A stretch of 64,000 nt of DNA from Gordonia liuliyuniae (GCF_021739025.1 NZ_JAKKOT010000005.1:248001-312000); one strand, 5' to 3'. Shown: positions 47,094 through 57,477, counted from the first letter of the stretch. Notes: a model not told the origin generated them from the sequence alone. Program-made: numbers and translations.

Positions 47094-47843
47094 CTAGTCG
47101 GCCGATTCGGTGCTGACCAGGGTCCCGATCGACTCGCCCGCGACCGCACGTGCGATATTGCCTCGTTCGAGCAGGTTGAACACGAGAATCGGCATGTTGT
47201 TGTCCATGCAGAGACTGAACGCCGTCGCATCGGCCACCTTCAACTCCTTCTCGATCACCTCGCGGTGAGTGATCGAACGGAAGAGTTCGGCGTCCGGGTT
47301 GGTGCGCGGGTCGTCGGAGTAGACGCCGTCGACGCCCTTCGCCATCAGGACGGCCTCGGCCTTGATCTCCAGTGCGCGTTGAGCGGCTGTCGTGTCGGTG
47401 GAGAAGTACGGCATCCCCATGCCCGCACCGAAGATCACCACGCGACCCTTCTCCAAGTGACGCACCGCCCGCAACGGCAGATACGGCTCGGCCACCTGCC
47501 CCATCGTGATGGCCGTCTGAACACGTGTGGTGACCCCGCGCTTCTCCAAAAAGTCTTGCAGCGCAAGACAGTTCATGACCGTGCCAAGCATGCCCATGTA
47601 GTCCGAGCGGGCACGGTCGAGTCCACGCTGCTGCAGTTCGGCCCCGCGGAAGAAGTTGCCGCCGCCGATCACGATGCCGACCTGGACGCCCGAGTTGACG
47701 ACCTCGACGATCTGGTCGGCGACCGCACCGACCACGTCGGGGTCCAGGCCCACCTCGCCGCCGCCGAACATCTCCCCTCCGAGCTTGAGCATGACTCGCC
47801 GGTAACCACCGTTCCGCTGACCGGCCGGAGACTGAGCAGTCAT
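47094..47843 (-). CDS. pyrH: UMP kinase
   Basis: UMP kinase, 249 residues, phosphorylates UMP to UDP. Amino-acid-kinase fold motifs: [14 protein letters not shown] near residue 16, [13 protein letters not shown] near residue 58, and [19 protein letters not shown] near the C-terminus. I chose ATG 47843 ([12 protein letters not shown]) with a GAGG Shine-Dalgarno sequence 4 nt upstream rather than the longer open frame. It begins a new transcription unit after the tsf terminator. Confidence 0.95.
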   Translation of the reverse strand: MTAQSPAGQRNGGYRRVMLKLGGEMFGGGEVGLDPDVVGAVADQIVEVVNSGVQVGIVIGGGNFFRGAELQQRGLDRARSDYMGMLGTVMNCLALQDFLEKRGVTTRVQTAITMGQVAEPYLPLRAVRHLEKGRVVIFGAGMGMPYFSTDTTAAQRALEIKAEAVLMAKGVDGVYSDDPRTNPDAELFRSITHREVIEKELKVADATAFSLCMDNNMPILVFNLLERGNIARAVAGESIGTLVSTESAD

Positions 47844-48143
47844 CGATCCTCTTCCACCTCGACATCGTCGCCTCGGCAGCAGTCGACGCCCCGAGACAGA
47901 TCTCATTCATCTTAGAAGAACGGTCTCCGCAGACGCCGACTGGATGCTGAACGCGTGTCAGAACCGGCGACGCCACCAGACGCCGCATCGTGGAACGACT
48001 GGCCGCGGGACCCGGCACGGTCTCGATCCTGGCCGAGCCTGGCGCCACGAGGGGCCGCCGCCGCGCATGCGAACGACGAAAAGGTCCGGCACCCGTCGTG
48101 GGCACCGGACCTTTCGTTCGACTCTGGTGAGTCGGCGGCTCGA
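47844..48143. other. Intergenic region tsf-pyrH
   Basis: About 300 bp without a gene. It holds the tsf terminator hairpin (48080-48114) and, for pyrH, a possible -10 TAAGAT on the minus strand (47914-47909) with no clear -35, giving a leader of about 60 nt. Open frames here are short, Arg/Pro-rich shadows. Confidence 0.45.
48080..48114 (-). terminator. Intrinsic terminator of rpsB-tsf
   Basis: AAAGGTCCGG (48080-48089) pairs with CCGGACCTTT (48105-48114), extended by CCC/GGG across a 2x2 internal loop. On the minus strand the stem runs out through CCTTTTCG, a short T-tract, about 30 nt beyond the tsf stop. Confidence 0.75.
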
Positions 48144-48968
48144 TCAGGCCTGGCCGACCTCGAAGCGCGAGAACGCGACGACGGCGGCGCCCGCCTCGTC
48201 GAGGATCGCCTTCACGGTCTTCTTCGAGTCGGTGACCGACGGCTGGTCCACGAGGACGACGTCCTTGTAGAAGCCGTTGACGCGACCTTCGACGATCTTC
48301 GGCAGAGCCTGCTCCGGCTTGCCTTCAGCCTTCGCGGTCTCTTCGGCGATACGACGCTCGTTCTCGACGACGTCCGCGGGGACCTCGTCACGGCTCGCGT
48401 ACTTGGCCTTGAGCGCTGCGACCTGCATCGCGGTGCCGCGAGCGGCCTCCGCAGCGGCGTCGCCTTCGCCCGTGTACGAGACCAGGACGCCGACGGCGGG
48501 CGGCAGGTCCGACGCACGCTTGTGCAGGTAGACGGCGACGGGGCCGTCGTACGCTGCGACGCGCTGCAGAACCAGCTTCTCGCCGATCTTGGCCGAGAGC
48601 GCCTCGACGGCCTCGGCGACGGTACCGTCGCCGAGCTTGGCAGCCGACAGTTCGGCGACATCATTGGTGCGCAGCTCGACGGCTGCGGTCAGGATGTCAT
48701 CGGCGAGCTTCTGGAACTCGTCGTTCTTGGCGACGAAGTCGGTCTCGCTGTTCAGCTCGACCATGACGCCGTCACGAGCGGCGACGAGACCCTCGGCCGT
48801 GGAGCGCTCCGCACGCTTGCCCACGTCCTTGGCGCCCTTGATGCGCAGCTCTTCGACGGCCTTGTCGAAGTCACCGTCGTTGTTGGCCAGCGCGTTCTTG
48901 CAGTCGAGCATGCCCGAACCGGTCATTTCGCGCAGACGCTTCACGTCCGCTGCGGTGTAGTTCGCCAT
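48144..48968 (-). CDS. tsf: Elongation factor Ts
   Basis: EF-Ts, 274 residues, recharges EF-Tu with GTP. The N-terminal UBA-like domain ([19 protein letters not shown]) and the [10 protein letters not shown] core motif that contacts EF-Tu are present. Downstream of rpsB by 61 bp and followed by a hairpin terminator, it forms the usual rpsB-tsf operon. GGAGGATCGCCTCAC precedes the ATG. Confidence 0.96.
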   Translation of the reverse strand: MANYTAADVKRLREMTGSGMLDCKNALANNDGDFDKAVEELRIKGAKDVGKRAERSTAEGLVAARDGVMVELNSETDFVAKNDEFQKLADDILTAAVELRTNDVAELSAAKLGDGTVAEAVEALSAKIGEKLVLQRVAAYDGPVAVYLHKRASDLPPAVGVLVSYTGEGDAAAEAARGTAMQVAALKAKYASRDEVPADVVENERRIAEETAKAEGKPEQALPKIVEGRVNGFYKDVVLVDQPSVTDSKKTVKAILDEAGAAVVAFSRFEVGQA

Positions 48969-49029
48969 GTGAGGCGATCCTCCTTCTTAGGATTCTTCGG
49001 TGTGACGAGTCGTCCGGTGTCGCAGAGAT

Positions 49030-49896
49030 CTATTCTGCGGCCGGAGTGGCCGGAGCCTCAGCCGGAGCTTCGGTCGCCGGAGGCTCGGTCGCGACAGCCT
49101 CAGCCGCTGCAGCCTCGGTCGGCGCGGACGCCTCGGTGAGCAGTTCCTGCTCCCACTCGGCGAGCGGTTCTGCAGCCGCTTCCGGCTTCGCATCGCTCGA
49201 ACCCTGGCCGGCGCGCGCCTGAACGCCCTCGGCGACGGCCGAAGCGATCACGCGGGTCAGCAGCGCTGCGCTGCGGATCGCGTCGTCGTTGGCCGGGATC
49301 GGGTAGTCGACGACGTCGGGGTCACAGTTGGTGTCCAGGATCGCGATGACCGGGATGTTCAGCTTGCGGGCCTCACCGACGGCGATGTGCTCTTTGTTGG
49401 TGTCGACGACCCACACGGCCGAGGGCACCTTGGCCATGTCGCGGATACCACCGAGGGTGCGGACGAGCTTGTTCTTCTCACGCGTGAGCATGAGGATTTC
49501 CTTCTTGGTGCGACCCTCGAAGCCACCGGTCTGCTCCATGGCCTCGAGCTCCTTCATACGCTGAAGGCGCTTGTGCACGGTCTGGAAGTTGGTGAGCATG
49601 CCACCGAGCCAACGCTGGTTGACGTACGGCATGCCGACGCGGGTCGCCTCTGCGGCGATCGACTCCTGCGCCTGCTTCTTGGTGCCGACGAACAGGATCG
49701 TGCCACCGTGGGCGACGGTCTGCTTGACGAACTCGTAGGCGCGATCGATGTACGACAGCGTCTGCTGCAAGTCGATGATGTAGATGCCGTTGCGGTCAGT
49801 GAAGATGAAACGCTTCATCTTCGGGTTCCAACGACGGGTCTGGTGACCGAAGTGCGCGCCGCTGTCCAGCAGCTGCTTCATGGTTACGACAGCCAT
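49030..49896 (-). CDS. rpsB: 30S ribosomal protein S2
   Basis: S2, 288 residues, with the standard core to about residue 240 and an actinobacterial Ala/Glu-rich C-terminal tail with imperfect [13 protein letters not shown] repeats. ATG 49896 ([18 protein letters not shown]) is the canonical start with AGAGG 7 nt upstream; the much longer open frame is not credible. A good promoter lies about 190 bp upstream. Confidence 0.96.
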   Translation of the reverse strand: MAVVTMKQLLDSGAHFGHQTRRWNPKMKRFIFTDRNGIYIIDLQQTLSYIDRAYEFVKQTVAHGGTILFVGTKKQAQESIAAEATRVGMPYVNQRWLGGMLTNFQTVHKRLQRMKELEAMEQTGGFEGRTKKEILMLTREKNKLVRTLGGIRDMAKVPSAVWVVDTNKEHIAVGEARKLNIPVIAILDTNCDPDVVDYPIPANDDAIRSAALLTRVIASAVAEGVQARAGQGSSDAKPEAAAEPLAEWEQELLTEASAPTEAAAAEAVATEPPATEAPAEAPATPAAE

Positions 49897-50206
49897 GATT
49901 GTCCTCTCTAGCAGTTCGACGTCCTCCCCCAGGCCGGGGTCGGACCCTAGCGCCCGCAATCGCCTGCACTCCAACCGATTCCGCGGTTCGAGACTGCGCA
50001 GGACGACCGGTGGACCGTCGACTTTCGGTGACGGCCCGCGCGGACGCGCGAAGTCACCCGAGACATACCCGGGTGCGTCGGAAAGACTACTCCGATACGG
50101 CACGACCAGCAAAATCACGCCGATCGACACCCAGCGATCGTGTTCGATGATCGTGCCCTGCGGCGCGTCGCGGAACCGCCGATGGAGCCGATGCGTCTGA
50201 CCTTGT
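49897..50206. other. Divergent intergenic region rpsB / M23 peptidase
   Basis: About 310 bp. It carries the rpsB promoter (50084-50112) and hence an rpsB leader of about 180 nt. Within the leader CACCCG and CGGGTG can pair around a 9-nt loop near 50056-50076. No S2 autoregulatory element could be recognised with confidence. The plus-strand promoter for the peptidase is not evident. Confidence 0.45.
50084..50112 (-). promoter_or_regulatory. rpsB promoter
   Basis: On the minus strand TTGCTG (50112-50107), exactly 17 bp, and TAGTCT (50089-50084) form a well-spaced -35/-10 pair. Transcription would start near 50077. Confidence 0.6.
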
Positions 50207-50839
50207 ATGAGATCGGTCCGCCCGCGTGCACTCGTCTGTCGCGTCCTCGCGTGCGTCCTCGTCCTTGCGTGCGTGCTTGTTCTTGCATGCGTCCCGGTCC
50301 TGCTTCCGTTCGGGGCGACGGCCATGTCCGCACCCCAAACTGCGTCCGCACCCCACACTGCCGCACCCCGAACTTCCTACGACTGGCCGTTGGCGCCGCG
50401 ACCGGCGGTCGTTCGTCCGTTCGACCCGCCGGAGAAGCGATGGCAGCCCGGTCATCGCGGCGTCGACCTGGCCGCTGCACCGGACGCGCCGGTACTGGCC
50501 GCACGGGCCGGCACTGTGCACTTCGCGGGTGTGGTCGCCGGGAAGCCGACAGTGTCGATCCGACATGCCGACGGGATCGTGACGACGTATGAGCCGGTCG
50601 TCGCACGGGTACGGCGCGGCGAGCATATCGGGCGCGGTCAGGTGATCGGTGTGCTCGCCGTCGGCCACGCGGGATGTCGGGCGGCGGCCTGCCTGCACTG
50701 GGGTGCTCGACAAGGAAGCGGCCGTGACGCCGTGTATCTGAATCCGCTCGGGCTTCTCGGGGTGCTGCGGGTGCGGTTGAAGCCGCTCATGCCCGAGGAT
50801 GTGCCTGGTCGTGGACCGCTCGCAGTCGCTCGACGCTGA
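50207..50839 (+). CDS. Secreted M23/LytM-family peptidase (Rv2891-like)
   Basis: A 210-residue exported protein with a LytM/M23 domain. The signal peptide is unusual: its hydrophobic core is three tandem copies of [12 protein letters not shown] encoded by an imperfect 18-bp DNA repeat (about 50237-50291). The peptidase domain shows [22 protein letters not shown] (first His/Asp ligands) and CLHWGARQG (the HxH-like ligand region with HWG). It matches Rv2891 between rpsB and xerC; peptidoglycan hydrolysis or binding is inferred. Its 3' end overlaps the convergent xerC by 53 bp. Confidence 0.8.
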   Translation: MRSVRPRALVCRVLACVLVLACVLVLACVPVLLPFGATAMSAPQTASAPHTAAPRTSYDWPLAPRPAVVRPFDPPEKRWQPGHRGVDLAAAPDAPVLAARAGTVHFAGVVAGKPTVSIRHADGIVTTYEPVVARVRRGEHIGRGQVIGVLAVGHAGCRAAACLHWGARQGSGRDAVYLNPLGLLGVLRVRLKPLMPEDVPGRGPLAVARR

Positions 50840-51677
50840 CGTGCGTATAGAGCTGCGTCGTCGACAACGACGAATGCCCGAGCAACTCCTGGACCACGCG
50901 CAGGTCGGCGCCGCCCTCGAGCAGATGGGTGGCGGCGCTGTGGCGCAACCCGTGCGGGCCGATGGAGCCCCCGTTGCCGTCGTCGGTGGCTCGATGCACG
51001 ACGGTGCGCGCCATTCGCTGGTCGAGGCGGCCGCCCTTGACTCCGAGGAGCAGCGCGTCCCCCGACGTTGCCGTCGCCAGCGCCGGACGGCCCAGTCGGA
51101 GCCAGTCGGTGAGCGCTGTCTGCGCCGGCCCGCCGTACGGGGCCGACCGCTGCTTATCGCCTTTGCCGATCACGCGCAGCACGCGTCGGTCGGGATCGAC
51201 GTCGCCCAGGTCGAGCCCGCACAGTTCACCGACGCGGATCCCGCATGAGTAGAGCAGTTCGACGATCAGCCGATCGCGGAGCGCGACGGGGTCGGCCGGA
51301 TCGGCGGGCGCCGCGGCGTCGACCGCCTCGGCGGCGGCCTCGGGGTCGAGGACATGCGGCAGGACGCGGTGGGCCTTCGGCGCCTGCAGTCGTCCGGCGA
51401 CATTGGTCGCGACGAGGCCTTCGCGCTGAGCCCAGGCGAAGAACGTCTTCGCCGACGACACCTCGCGGGCGACCGATGAGCGGGCGGCGCCGCGTCGGGT
51501 GTGCTCGGCGAGCCATGCGCGCAGCAGTGCGAGATCGATGTCGGCGAGTTCGACGCCGCGCGCGCCCGCGAAGGCGATCATGCCTCGCACGTCGCCGACG
51601 TACGCGCGCACCGTGTGGTCACTGCGCGCCTTCTCGTAGCGCAGGTGATCGGCGAATGCGCCCAGGACGTCGGCCAT
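50787..51677 (-). CDS. xerC: Tyrosine recombinase XerC
   Basis: XerC, 296 residues, resolves chromosome dimers at dif with XerD. The N-terminal SAM-like core-binding domain occupies about residues 1-85; catalytic residues lie in SCGIRVGEL (Arg), GKGDKQR (Lys), HGLRHSAAT (His, Arg), [15 protein letters not shown] (His, Tyr). TACCCT 7 nt before the ATG suggests a leaderless transcript. The last 17 codons lie opposite the end of the M23 peptidase gene. Confidence 0.95.
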   Translation of the reverse strand: MADVLGAFADHLRYEKARSDHTVRAYVGDVRGMIAFAGARGVELADIDLALLRAWLAEHTRRGAARSSVAREVSSAKTFFAWAQREGLVATNVAGRLQAPKAHRVLPHVLDPEAAAEAVDAAAPADPADPVALRDRLIVELLYSCGIRVGELCGLDLGDVDPDRRVLRVIGKGDKQRSAPYGGPAQTALTDWLRLGRPALATATSGDALLLGVKGGRLDQRMARTVVHRATDDGNGGSIGPHGLRHSAATHLLEGGADLRVVQELLGHSSLSTTQLYTHVSVERLRAVHDQAHPRA

Positions 51678-51684
51678 GGTGTTC

Positions 51685-51690
51685 AGGGTA
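51685..51690 (-). promoter_or_regulatory. -10 element, leaderless xerC
   Basis: On the minus strand TACCCT ends 7 nt before the ATG at 51677, inside the gap to viuB. Confidence 0.5.
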
Positions 51691-51729
51691 GGACAGTCGG
51701 TCCAGCGGTAGCGGTAAGACGGGCAGGGC

Positions 51730-52536
51730 TCAAGCTTTGGACCACGCGGCTTCGTCGGCGTCGTTCACCGCACGCTGGTCGGCTTTCCACTTGCGGAAGC
51801 CGTCCTCGGTGCGGCCGCGCCGCCAGTAGCCGGAGATCGACCCGGCGCGCGCCTTGCTGACGCCTCGCTCCTTCCGGATGTACGGACGGAGGTTCTTCAT
51901 CACGGCCTGCGCCTCGCCGTGGATGAACACCTGCGGTTCTCCGTCGAGCCACTCGGCCGCCTTGACGGCCGCGATGATCGGAGCGTTGTCTCCGGCGACG
52001 TCGTCGGGCGCATCGTCGGACCCGTATCCACGGTGCACCCAGGTGATCTCCGCGCCGGCCGGACCGTTCAGCTCGAGTTCGTCATCGGGCCCGGCGACCT
52101 CGACGAAGACCTTCGCCACGGCGTCGGCGGGCAGAGCTTCGACGGCAGCCGCGAGCGCGGGCAGCCCGGCCTCGTCGGCGACGAGCAGGTGCCACGGGGC
52201 ATCCGGGTCCGGGCGGTATCCGCTGCCGGGGCCGAAGAATCCGATGGTCTCCCCCGGCTCCACGTGCGCGGCCCAGGGGCCCGCGATGCCCTCATCGCCG
52301 TGGACGACGAAGTCGATCGAGATCTCCCGCGCCGTCGGATCGTAGGTGCTCACGGTGTAGGTGCGCAGGACCGGTTCCTCCCGGTCGGGCTGCGCGAACT
52401 GGAGCTTGACGTACATGTCGGTGTCATCGGTCGCTTGAAAGTCGTCGAAGCCCGGCCCGCCGAGCCAGACCCGGCGCATATGCGTCGTCAGATCTTCGGT
52501 GCGCAGCACCGTCATCGTGTTCTGTCGCTTCGCCAT
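51730..52536 (-). CDS. viuB: Siderophore-interacting protein, ferric-siderophore reductase (ViuB/SIP)
   Basis: A 268-residue SIP-family flavoprotein. The FAD-binding barrel contains [10 protein letters not shown] near residue 60, and the NAD(P)H-like domain has [14 protein letters not shown] near residue 130 and the C-terminal [16 protein letters not shown] signature. The family reduces ferric siderophores in the cytoplasm to free iron. I chose ATG 52536 ([13 protein letters not shown]) because the iron box and -10 element lie immediately upstream; the longer frame would run through the operator. Matches Rv2895c. Confidence 0.92.
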   Translation of the reverse strand: MAKRQNTMTVLRTEDLTTHMRRVWLGGPGFDDFQATDDTDMYVKLQFAQPDREEPVLRTYTVSTYDPTAREISIDFVVHGDEGIAGPWAAHVEPGETIGFFGPGSGYRPDPDAPWHLLVADEAGLPALAAAVEALPADAVAKVFVEVAGPDDELELNGPAGAEITWVHRGYGSDDAPDDVAGDNAPIIAAVKAAEWLDGEPQVFIHGEAQAVMKNLRPYIRKERGVSKARAGSISGYWRRGRTEDGFRKWKADQRAVNDADEAAWSKA

Positions 52537-52552
52537 TACGCAGCATCCCCTC

Positions 52553-52571
52553 TTAGGTAATCCTAATAACC
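52553..52571. promoter_or_regulatory. IdeR/DtxR iron box upstream of viuB
   Basis: TTAGGTAATCCTAA (52553-52566) matches one half and the centre of the 19-bp iron-box consensus (12 of 14 positions); the far half is weak. It overlaps a minus-strand -10 element TAGGAT (52565-52560), 17 nt upstream of the viuB start codon. Confidence 0.65.
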
Positions 52572-52645
52572 GTACCCGATTCGTCGCCGAGCGGGCGGCC
52601 GGGCAGCGGGTGTACAACTGCATTCATGACTACCGGAGACGGCCG

Positions 52646-53239
52646 ATGACTCGCGCACGAGTGATCGCTGCCGCGTGTGCTGTGGCCGCACTCGGCGGGG
52701 TCGCCACGGCGTGTTCGCCCGGCGGGGACACACCCGGCGGGGACACACCTGGCGGGGACACACCCGGCGGGGTCACCACCGAGCTCCGCTCGTCGACCGA
52801 CCGCAGTCCCAGCGGGACCGTTCCGCGGCTGATGTTGGTGGTGCACAACGACTCCAATGCGGCGTGTTCGCTGCCCTCCCACGGCATCGGCAGCGCGATC
52901 GTCACGTCGGTGACACGCGACGGGGGCGACGTCGCGTCGACGTCCCGGCCCGTCCCCACATTCGCGCCGTCGATCGACGCGGTCCGGGCCGCCCTCACCC
53001 CGCTGCCGCCCGGCGAAGCGCTCGCCCTCGACATCCAGACGTCGACCGATCCGGCAGCGGTCGAGAGCCACCGGATCGACGGCGGCGGGACGCTGGTGCG
53101 GACGACGTGGCCGACCGGCGATCCAGGCGAGTACCGGGTGACCGCGGCGCTGGAGACGCCGCCGGCCGCGGCGCGCGACGATCGTCCGCCGCTCTGCGCG
53201 CCTACCGAGCGGGCGACCGCGACGTTCACCGTGGAGTGA
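52646..53239 (+). CDS. Putative lipoprotein with GGDTP repeats
   Basis: A 197-residue exported protein of unknown function. The signal peptide ends in ATAC (lipobox, Cys near residue 23), followed at once by an SPGGDTPGGDTP repeat of a 15-bp DNA unit in about four copies. The mature domain is beta-rich by sequence (LMLVVHNDSN, EYRVTAAL) with two Cys (residues near 78 and 186) that could form a disulfide. ATG 52646 has CCGGAG 8 nt upstream. A DUF4232-like or immunoglobulin-like fold is possible but not shown. It converges on dprA with a 38-bp gap. Confidence 0.65.
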   Translation: MTRARVIAAACAVAALGGVATACSPGGDTPGGDTPGGDTPGGVTTELRSSTDRSPSGTVPRLMLVVHNDSNAACSLPSHGIGSAIVTSVTRDGGDVASTSRPVPTFAPSIDAVRAALTPLPPGEALALDIQTSTDPAAVESHRIDGGGTLVRTTWPTGDPGEYRVTAALETPPAAARDDRPPLCAPTERATATFTVE

Positions 53240-53277
53240 GACCACGCGTGACCCCGGTCCCGGTCGCGTTCACGGGC

Positions 53278-54411
53278 TCACCTGCGCAGGCGCCACAGGC
53301 CGGATTCTTCGTCGACGAGGCCCGCGACGTCGAGGGCGGCGAGCGCACGGCGGACCGCGTCGACGGGGATGCCCGCACTGAATGAGATCTCGTCGATCGA
53401 CAGCGACTCGCGGGCCGGCAACGCTTCGATCACGCGGAACTGGTCGGGCGGCAGTCCGTCGGTGTCGCGGATCGGCGCCGGACCTCGCGTGTCCTCGCCG
53501 TCGGGTACCACGAGGGACGCGACCCGGTCGACGTCGGCGACGAGCGTCGCCTGACCGTCCGCGATCATCGCGTGCGTACCGACCGACGTCGCCGAGGTGA
53601 CCGCGCCGGGCACCGCACCGAGCGGGCGGCCCAGACGCGTCGCCCACGCCGCGGTGTTCGCCGCACCCGAGCGTCGACCCGCCTCGACGACGACCGTCGC
53701 CCCCGACAGTGCGGCGACGAGCCGATTCCGGGTGAGGAAGCGATGCTTGGCCGCCGTCGTGCCGGGAGCGTATTCGGAGACGACCAGACCGCGCGCGGCG
53801 ATCTCGTGCAGGAGCCGGGCGTGCCCGGTCGGATAGTCGCGGTCGATGCCGCACGCCAGCACCGCGACCGTGAGACCGCCTGCCGCCAATGATCCGCGGT
53901 GGGCGGCGCCGTCGATCCCGTACGCACCGCCGGACACGACCGCCCGACCGTGTGCGGCCAAGCCGGAGGCGAAATGTCCCGCCACGTATTCGCCATACGA
54001 CGATGCCGCCCGCGAACCCACGAGTGCGACGGCTGCGTCGCCCAACGACGACAGGGCACCCGGCCCACGCACCCACAGGGCGAGCGGCCCACCGCCGCGC
54101 GCTGCCGTCGATGCGCGATCGAGGACCGACAGCGACCAGCCGGGCCACTCGTCGTCGCCGGGTGTGACGAGCCGTGCGCCGACCCGATCCGCCGTGTCGA
54201 GGTCGGCGACAGACGTGTCGGTCGCATGTCGTGCTTCGGTCGCGGCGAGTGCCGCGAGGTGACCTGCCGGAGCCTTACGGTCGCGCACCGCCGCGGCGGC
54301 GGCGACCGCTCCGATCGCCGACACGAGCGCGATCACGGACGCGGACGGCGGCTCGGCGACGGCGGCGAGGTAGGCCCACGCCCGGCGTTCGGCGTCGTTC
54401 ATGTCGGTCAT
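53278..54411 (-). CDS. dprA: DNA-processing protein DprA
   Basis: DprA, 377 residues, loads RecA on single-stranded DNA entering by transformation; in actinobacteria it is kept even without known competence. The Rossmann-like core shows VALVGSRAASSYGEYVAG near residue 125, SGGAYGIDGAAHRG near residue 155 and FLTRNRLVAALSGATVVVEAG near residue 215. A C-terminal winged-helix domain follows (residues 310-377). ATG 54411 overlaps the comM stop by 4 bp. It is the last gene of yraN-comM-dprA. Confidence 0.92.
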   Translation of the reverse strand: MTDMNDAERRAWAYLAAVAEPPSASVIALVSAIGAVAAAAAVRDRKAPAGHLAALAATEARHATDTSVADLDTADRVGARLVTPGDDEWPGWSLSVLDRASTAARGGGPLALWVRGPGALSSLGDAAVALVGSRAASSYGEYVAGHFASGLAAHGRAVVSGGAYGIDGAAHRGSLAAGGLTVAVLACGIDRDYPTGHARLLHEIAARGLVVSEYAPGTTAAKHRFLTRNRLVAALSGATVVVEAGRRSGAANTAAWATRLGRPLGAVPGAVTSATSVGTHAMIADGQATLVADVDRVASLVVPDGEDTRGPAPIRDTDGLPPDQFRVIEALPARESLSIDEISFSAGIPVDAVRRALAALDVAGLVDEESGLWRLRR

Positions 54412-55925
54412 CTGCCTGTCCCCCGGTCCCGATACATCAATGCTTGGGTGACGTCGTCGACGTCCGGTCGTTGCGTGCCGCGCAGATCGGCGAGCGTCCA
54501 CGCGAGCCGGAGCGCCCGATCGGCGCCGCGTGCGGTGATCCTCCCCTGCCCCAGGAACGATTCGATGGGCCGCATCGCGTCGGCCGCGAGCCGATACCGC
54601 CGTCGCAGTTCGCTGCCCGGCACCTCGGCGTTCGTCAGCCAGCCGTGCTCGCGCCACCGTTCCTGTGCGGCGGCCCGCGCCTGCGCGACTCGCGCGCCGA
54701 CGACGTCGGTCGGCTCCCCCTGCTCGGTCATCAACGCGCTGTTCCCGGGCGGCTCCATCTGCACGCGGATGTCGACCCGGTCCATCAACGGCCCGGACAG
54801 CTTGCCGAGGTACCGACGTCGGACGATGGAGGTGCACACGCAGTCGACGTCGTTGACCGGTGCGCACGGGCAGGGGTTCGCCGCGAGAATCAGTTGAAAG
54901 CGGGCCGGATACGACGCGGTGCCGTCGCGCCGCGACACACGCACGACCCCGTCTTCGAGGGGCTGGCGCAGTGCGTCGAGGACCTTCGCCCCCATCTCGG
55001 CACACTCGTCGAGGAACAGGACGCCGCGATGCGCCCGGGACACGGCTCCGGGTTTGGCCAGGCCGGTCCCGCCGCCGAGGAGCGAGGTGATGCTGGCGCT
55101 GTGGTGCGGCGCGATGAACGGCGGAGTCTCGATCAGCGGACGGTGGGCGGGCAACGTCCCGGCGACCGAGTGGATCGCCGTCACTTCGAGGGATTCCTCA
55201 TGGCCCAGCGGCGGGAGGATGCCTGGCAGCCGGCACGCGAGCATCGTCTTCCCGATGCCCGGTGGGCCCGTCATGAGGACATGGTGTGCGCCGGCCGCGG
55301 CCACTTCGAGCGCGTGTCGGGCCGCGGGCTGGCCGACGACGTCGGTCATGTCCGGGATCGGCGTCGACGCGGGCGCCTCGCCGGTGTCCGACACGGTGTC
55401 GAGCACGCGGTCACCGGCAAGCCACGCGACGACGTCCGACAGGGAGTCGGCTCCACCGATGTCGAGTCCGTCGACGAGCGCCGCCTCCCGGACGTTCCCG
55501 ATCGGGACGACGGCGCGCCGGAATCCGGCGTCGCGCGCGCCGAGGAGCAGCGGCAGGACGCCGCGTACCGGGCGGACGCGTCCGTCGAGCGCCAACTCGC
55601 CGATCAGCACGGTCTCGCCGAGGAGTGGGGTCTGCGCCTGCCCGGTGGCGATCAGGACCGAGATCGCCATCGGCAGGTCGAACCCGGCTCCGGACTTGGG
55701 CAGGTTCGCCGGGGCGAGGGCGACGACGATCTTCTTCTCGGGGAACTTCGCACCGCTGTTGCCGATCGCGGCGCGCACCCGGTCCTTCGCTTCGCGGAGC
55801 GAGGTGTCGGCGCTGCCGCTGACGGTGAAGCCGGGTAGCCCGTTGCTGATGTTGGCTTGGATCTCGATGACGTCCGCGGCGAACGCGTTGAGTCCGACCG
55901 AGTGAACGCGCCCCAGCCCGCTCAT
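54408..55925 (-). CDS. comM: Mg-chelatase-like AAA+ ATPase ComM (YifB)
   Basis: ComM, 505 residues, a hexameric branch-migration helicase family member. The N-terminal Lon-like domain has VGLNAFAADVIEIQANISNGLPGFTVSG; Walker A is GPPGIGKTMLACRLPGIL near residue 220, Walker B GVLFLDECAEM near residue 305, and a Cys cluster (NPCPCAPVNDVDCVCTS) follows. I chose ATG 55925 (SGLGRVHSVGLN), the family start, 10 bp after yraN. It overlaps dprA. Confidence 0.94.
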   Translation of the reverse strand: MSGLGRVHSVGLNAFAADVIEIQANISNGLPGFTVSGSADTSLREAKDRVRAAIGNSGAKFPEKKIVVALAPANLPKSGAGFDLPMAISVLIATGQAQTPLLGETVLIGELALDGRVRPVRGVLPLLLGARDAGFRRAVVPIGNVREAALVDGLDIGGADSLSDVVAWLAGDRVLDTVSDTGEAPASTPIPDMTDVVGQPAARHALEVAAAGAHHVLMTGPPGIGKTMLACRLPGILPPLGHEESLEVTAIHSVAGTLPAHRPLIETPPFIAPHHSASITSLLGGGTGLAKPGAVSRAHRGVLFLDECAEMGAKVLDALRQPLEDGVVRVSRRDGTASYPARFQLILAANPCPCAPVNDVDCVCTSIVRRRYLGKLSGPLMDRVDIRVQMEPPGNSALMTEQGEPTDVVGARVAQARAAAQERWREHGWLTNAEVPGSELRRRYRLAADAMRPIESFLGQGRITARGADRALRLAWTLADLRGTQRPDVDDVTQALMYRDRGTGR

Positions 55926-55935
55926 GGCCGCCGCC

Positions 55936-56331
55936 TCATTCGACGACGCCGGTGTGGTGGGCCAGCGTCGCCCGTTCGAGGTCCTCAGGATCGGCGATGT
56001 CAAGTTGAATCGACACGATGTCGAAACGGATGATCGGCCAATACCGTTCCTGTTCGGCCAACCACTGCCGGGCGACGAGGCGCATCGTCCGCAACTTGTG
56101 CGGGGTGACCGCGGCGACCGGGTCACCGAACGTCCGACTCGCGCGTGTCTTGACCTCGACGATCACCAGTGTGTCGCCGATCGCGGCGATCAGATCGAGT
56201 TCGCCGTACCGGGTCCGCCAGTTCCGTGCCAGGATCTCCCACCCGAGACCGGCGAGATGCTCGGCGGCCACGTCTTCGCCGAGTCGACCGATTTGTCTGC
56301 GCCGGTCCGGGCGCTTCGTCTTGTCCCCCAT
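55936..56331 (-). CDS. yraN: UPF0102 family protein YraN
   Basis: A 131-residue protein with a restriction-endonuclease-like fold. Key motifs are IGRLGEDVAAEHL, the catalytic-site-like GELDLIA and VIVEVKTR (the D...ExK arrangement). The family is almost always next to rnhB or dprA-comM and is suspected to act on DNA or RNA; no function is established. The ATG start lies at the left of a gene-free gap of about 150 bp. Matches Rv2898c. Confidence 0.88.
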   Translation of the reverse strand: MGDKTKRPDRRRQIGRLGEDVAAEHLAGLGWEILARNWRTRYGELDLIAAIGDTLVIVEVKTRASRTFGDPVAAVTPHKLRTMRLVARQWLAEQERYWPIIRFDIVSIQLDIADPEDLERATLAHHTGVVE

Positions 56332-56449
56332 GCGCAGACAATGGCCGACGACTCCGACCAGCGGAAGACGATTCCCGACGAAAACGTCAATCTGTGGACA
56401 ACGTGGAAGTCATCCACAGATTCACCTGGGCAGAATGGCTCCCGACCCT

Positions 56450-56486
56450 GCGGCATCAACCCCGCAGCATCAACCCCGCAGCGTCA
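56450..56486. repeat. 14-bp tandem repeat at DUF2469 stop codon
   Basis: TCAACCCCGCAGCA (56456-56469) and TCAACCCCGCAGCG (56470-56483) are followed by the TCA that is the reverse complement of the DUF2469 stop (56484-56486). In the minus sense each unit ends in TGA. The rest of the gap up to yraN holds nothing recognisable. Confidence 0.8.
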
Positions 56487-56794
56487 CGGCGCGTCGGGAA
56501 GACGCAGCTCTGCCCGTTCGAGTTCTTCGACGTTGACGTCCTTGAACGTCACCACGCGCACCTGCTTGACGAAGCGGGCCGGTCGGTACATGTCCCACAC
56601 CCACGCGTCGGTCATGTGGATCTCGAAATACACTTCACCGTCGTTGCTGCGCGGGATGAGGTCGACGCCGTTCGCGAGGTAGAAACGACGCTCGGTCTCC
56701 ACCACGTAGGTGAACTGACCGACGATGTCCTTGTACTCCTTGTACAGCGACAGCTCCATCTCGGCTTCGTACTTCTCGAGATCTTCAGCGCTCA

Positions 56795-56798
<4 letters not shown>
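56484..56798 (-). CDS. DUF2469 protein (Rv2901c-like)
   Basis: A 104-residue actinobacterial DUF2469 protein. It is strongly conserved in this phylum ([27 protein letters not shown] at the N-terminus, [23 protein letters not shown] in the middle) and always accompanies rnhB; its function is unknown. The ATGATG start overlaps the rnhB stop by 4 bp, so it is translationally coupled; either ATG may be used. Confidence 0.9.
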
Positions 56799-57454
<656 letters not shown>

Positions 57455-57477
57455 CGTGCATCAAGTCTCTCGGCCGA

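Noticed and set aside
54174-55838. 554-codon plus-strand frame opposite comM and dprA
   Set aside because: Antisense of two well-defined genes with overlapping start and stop codons.
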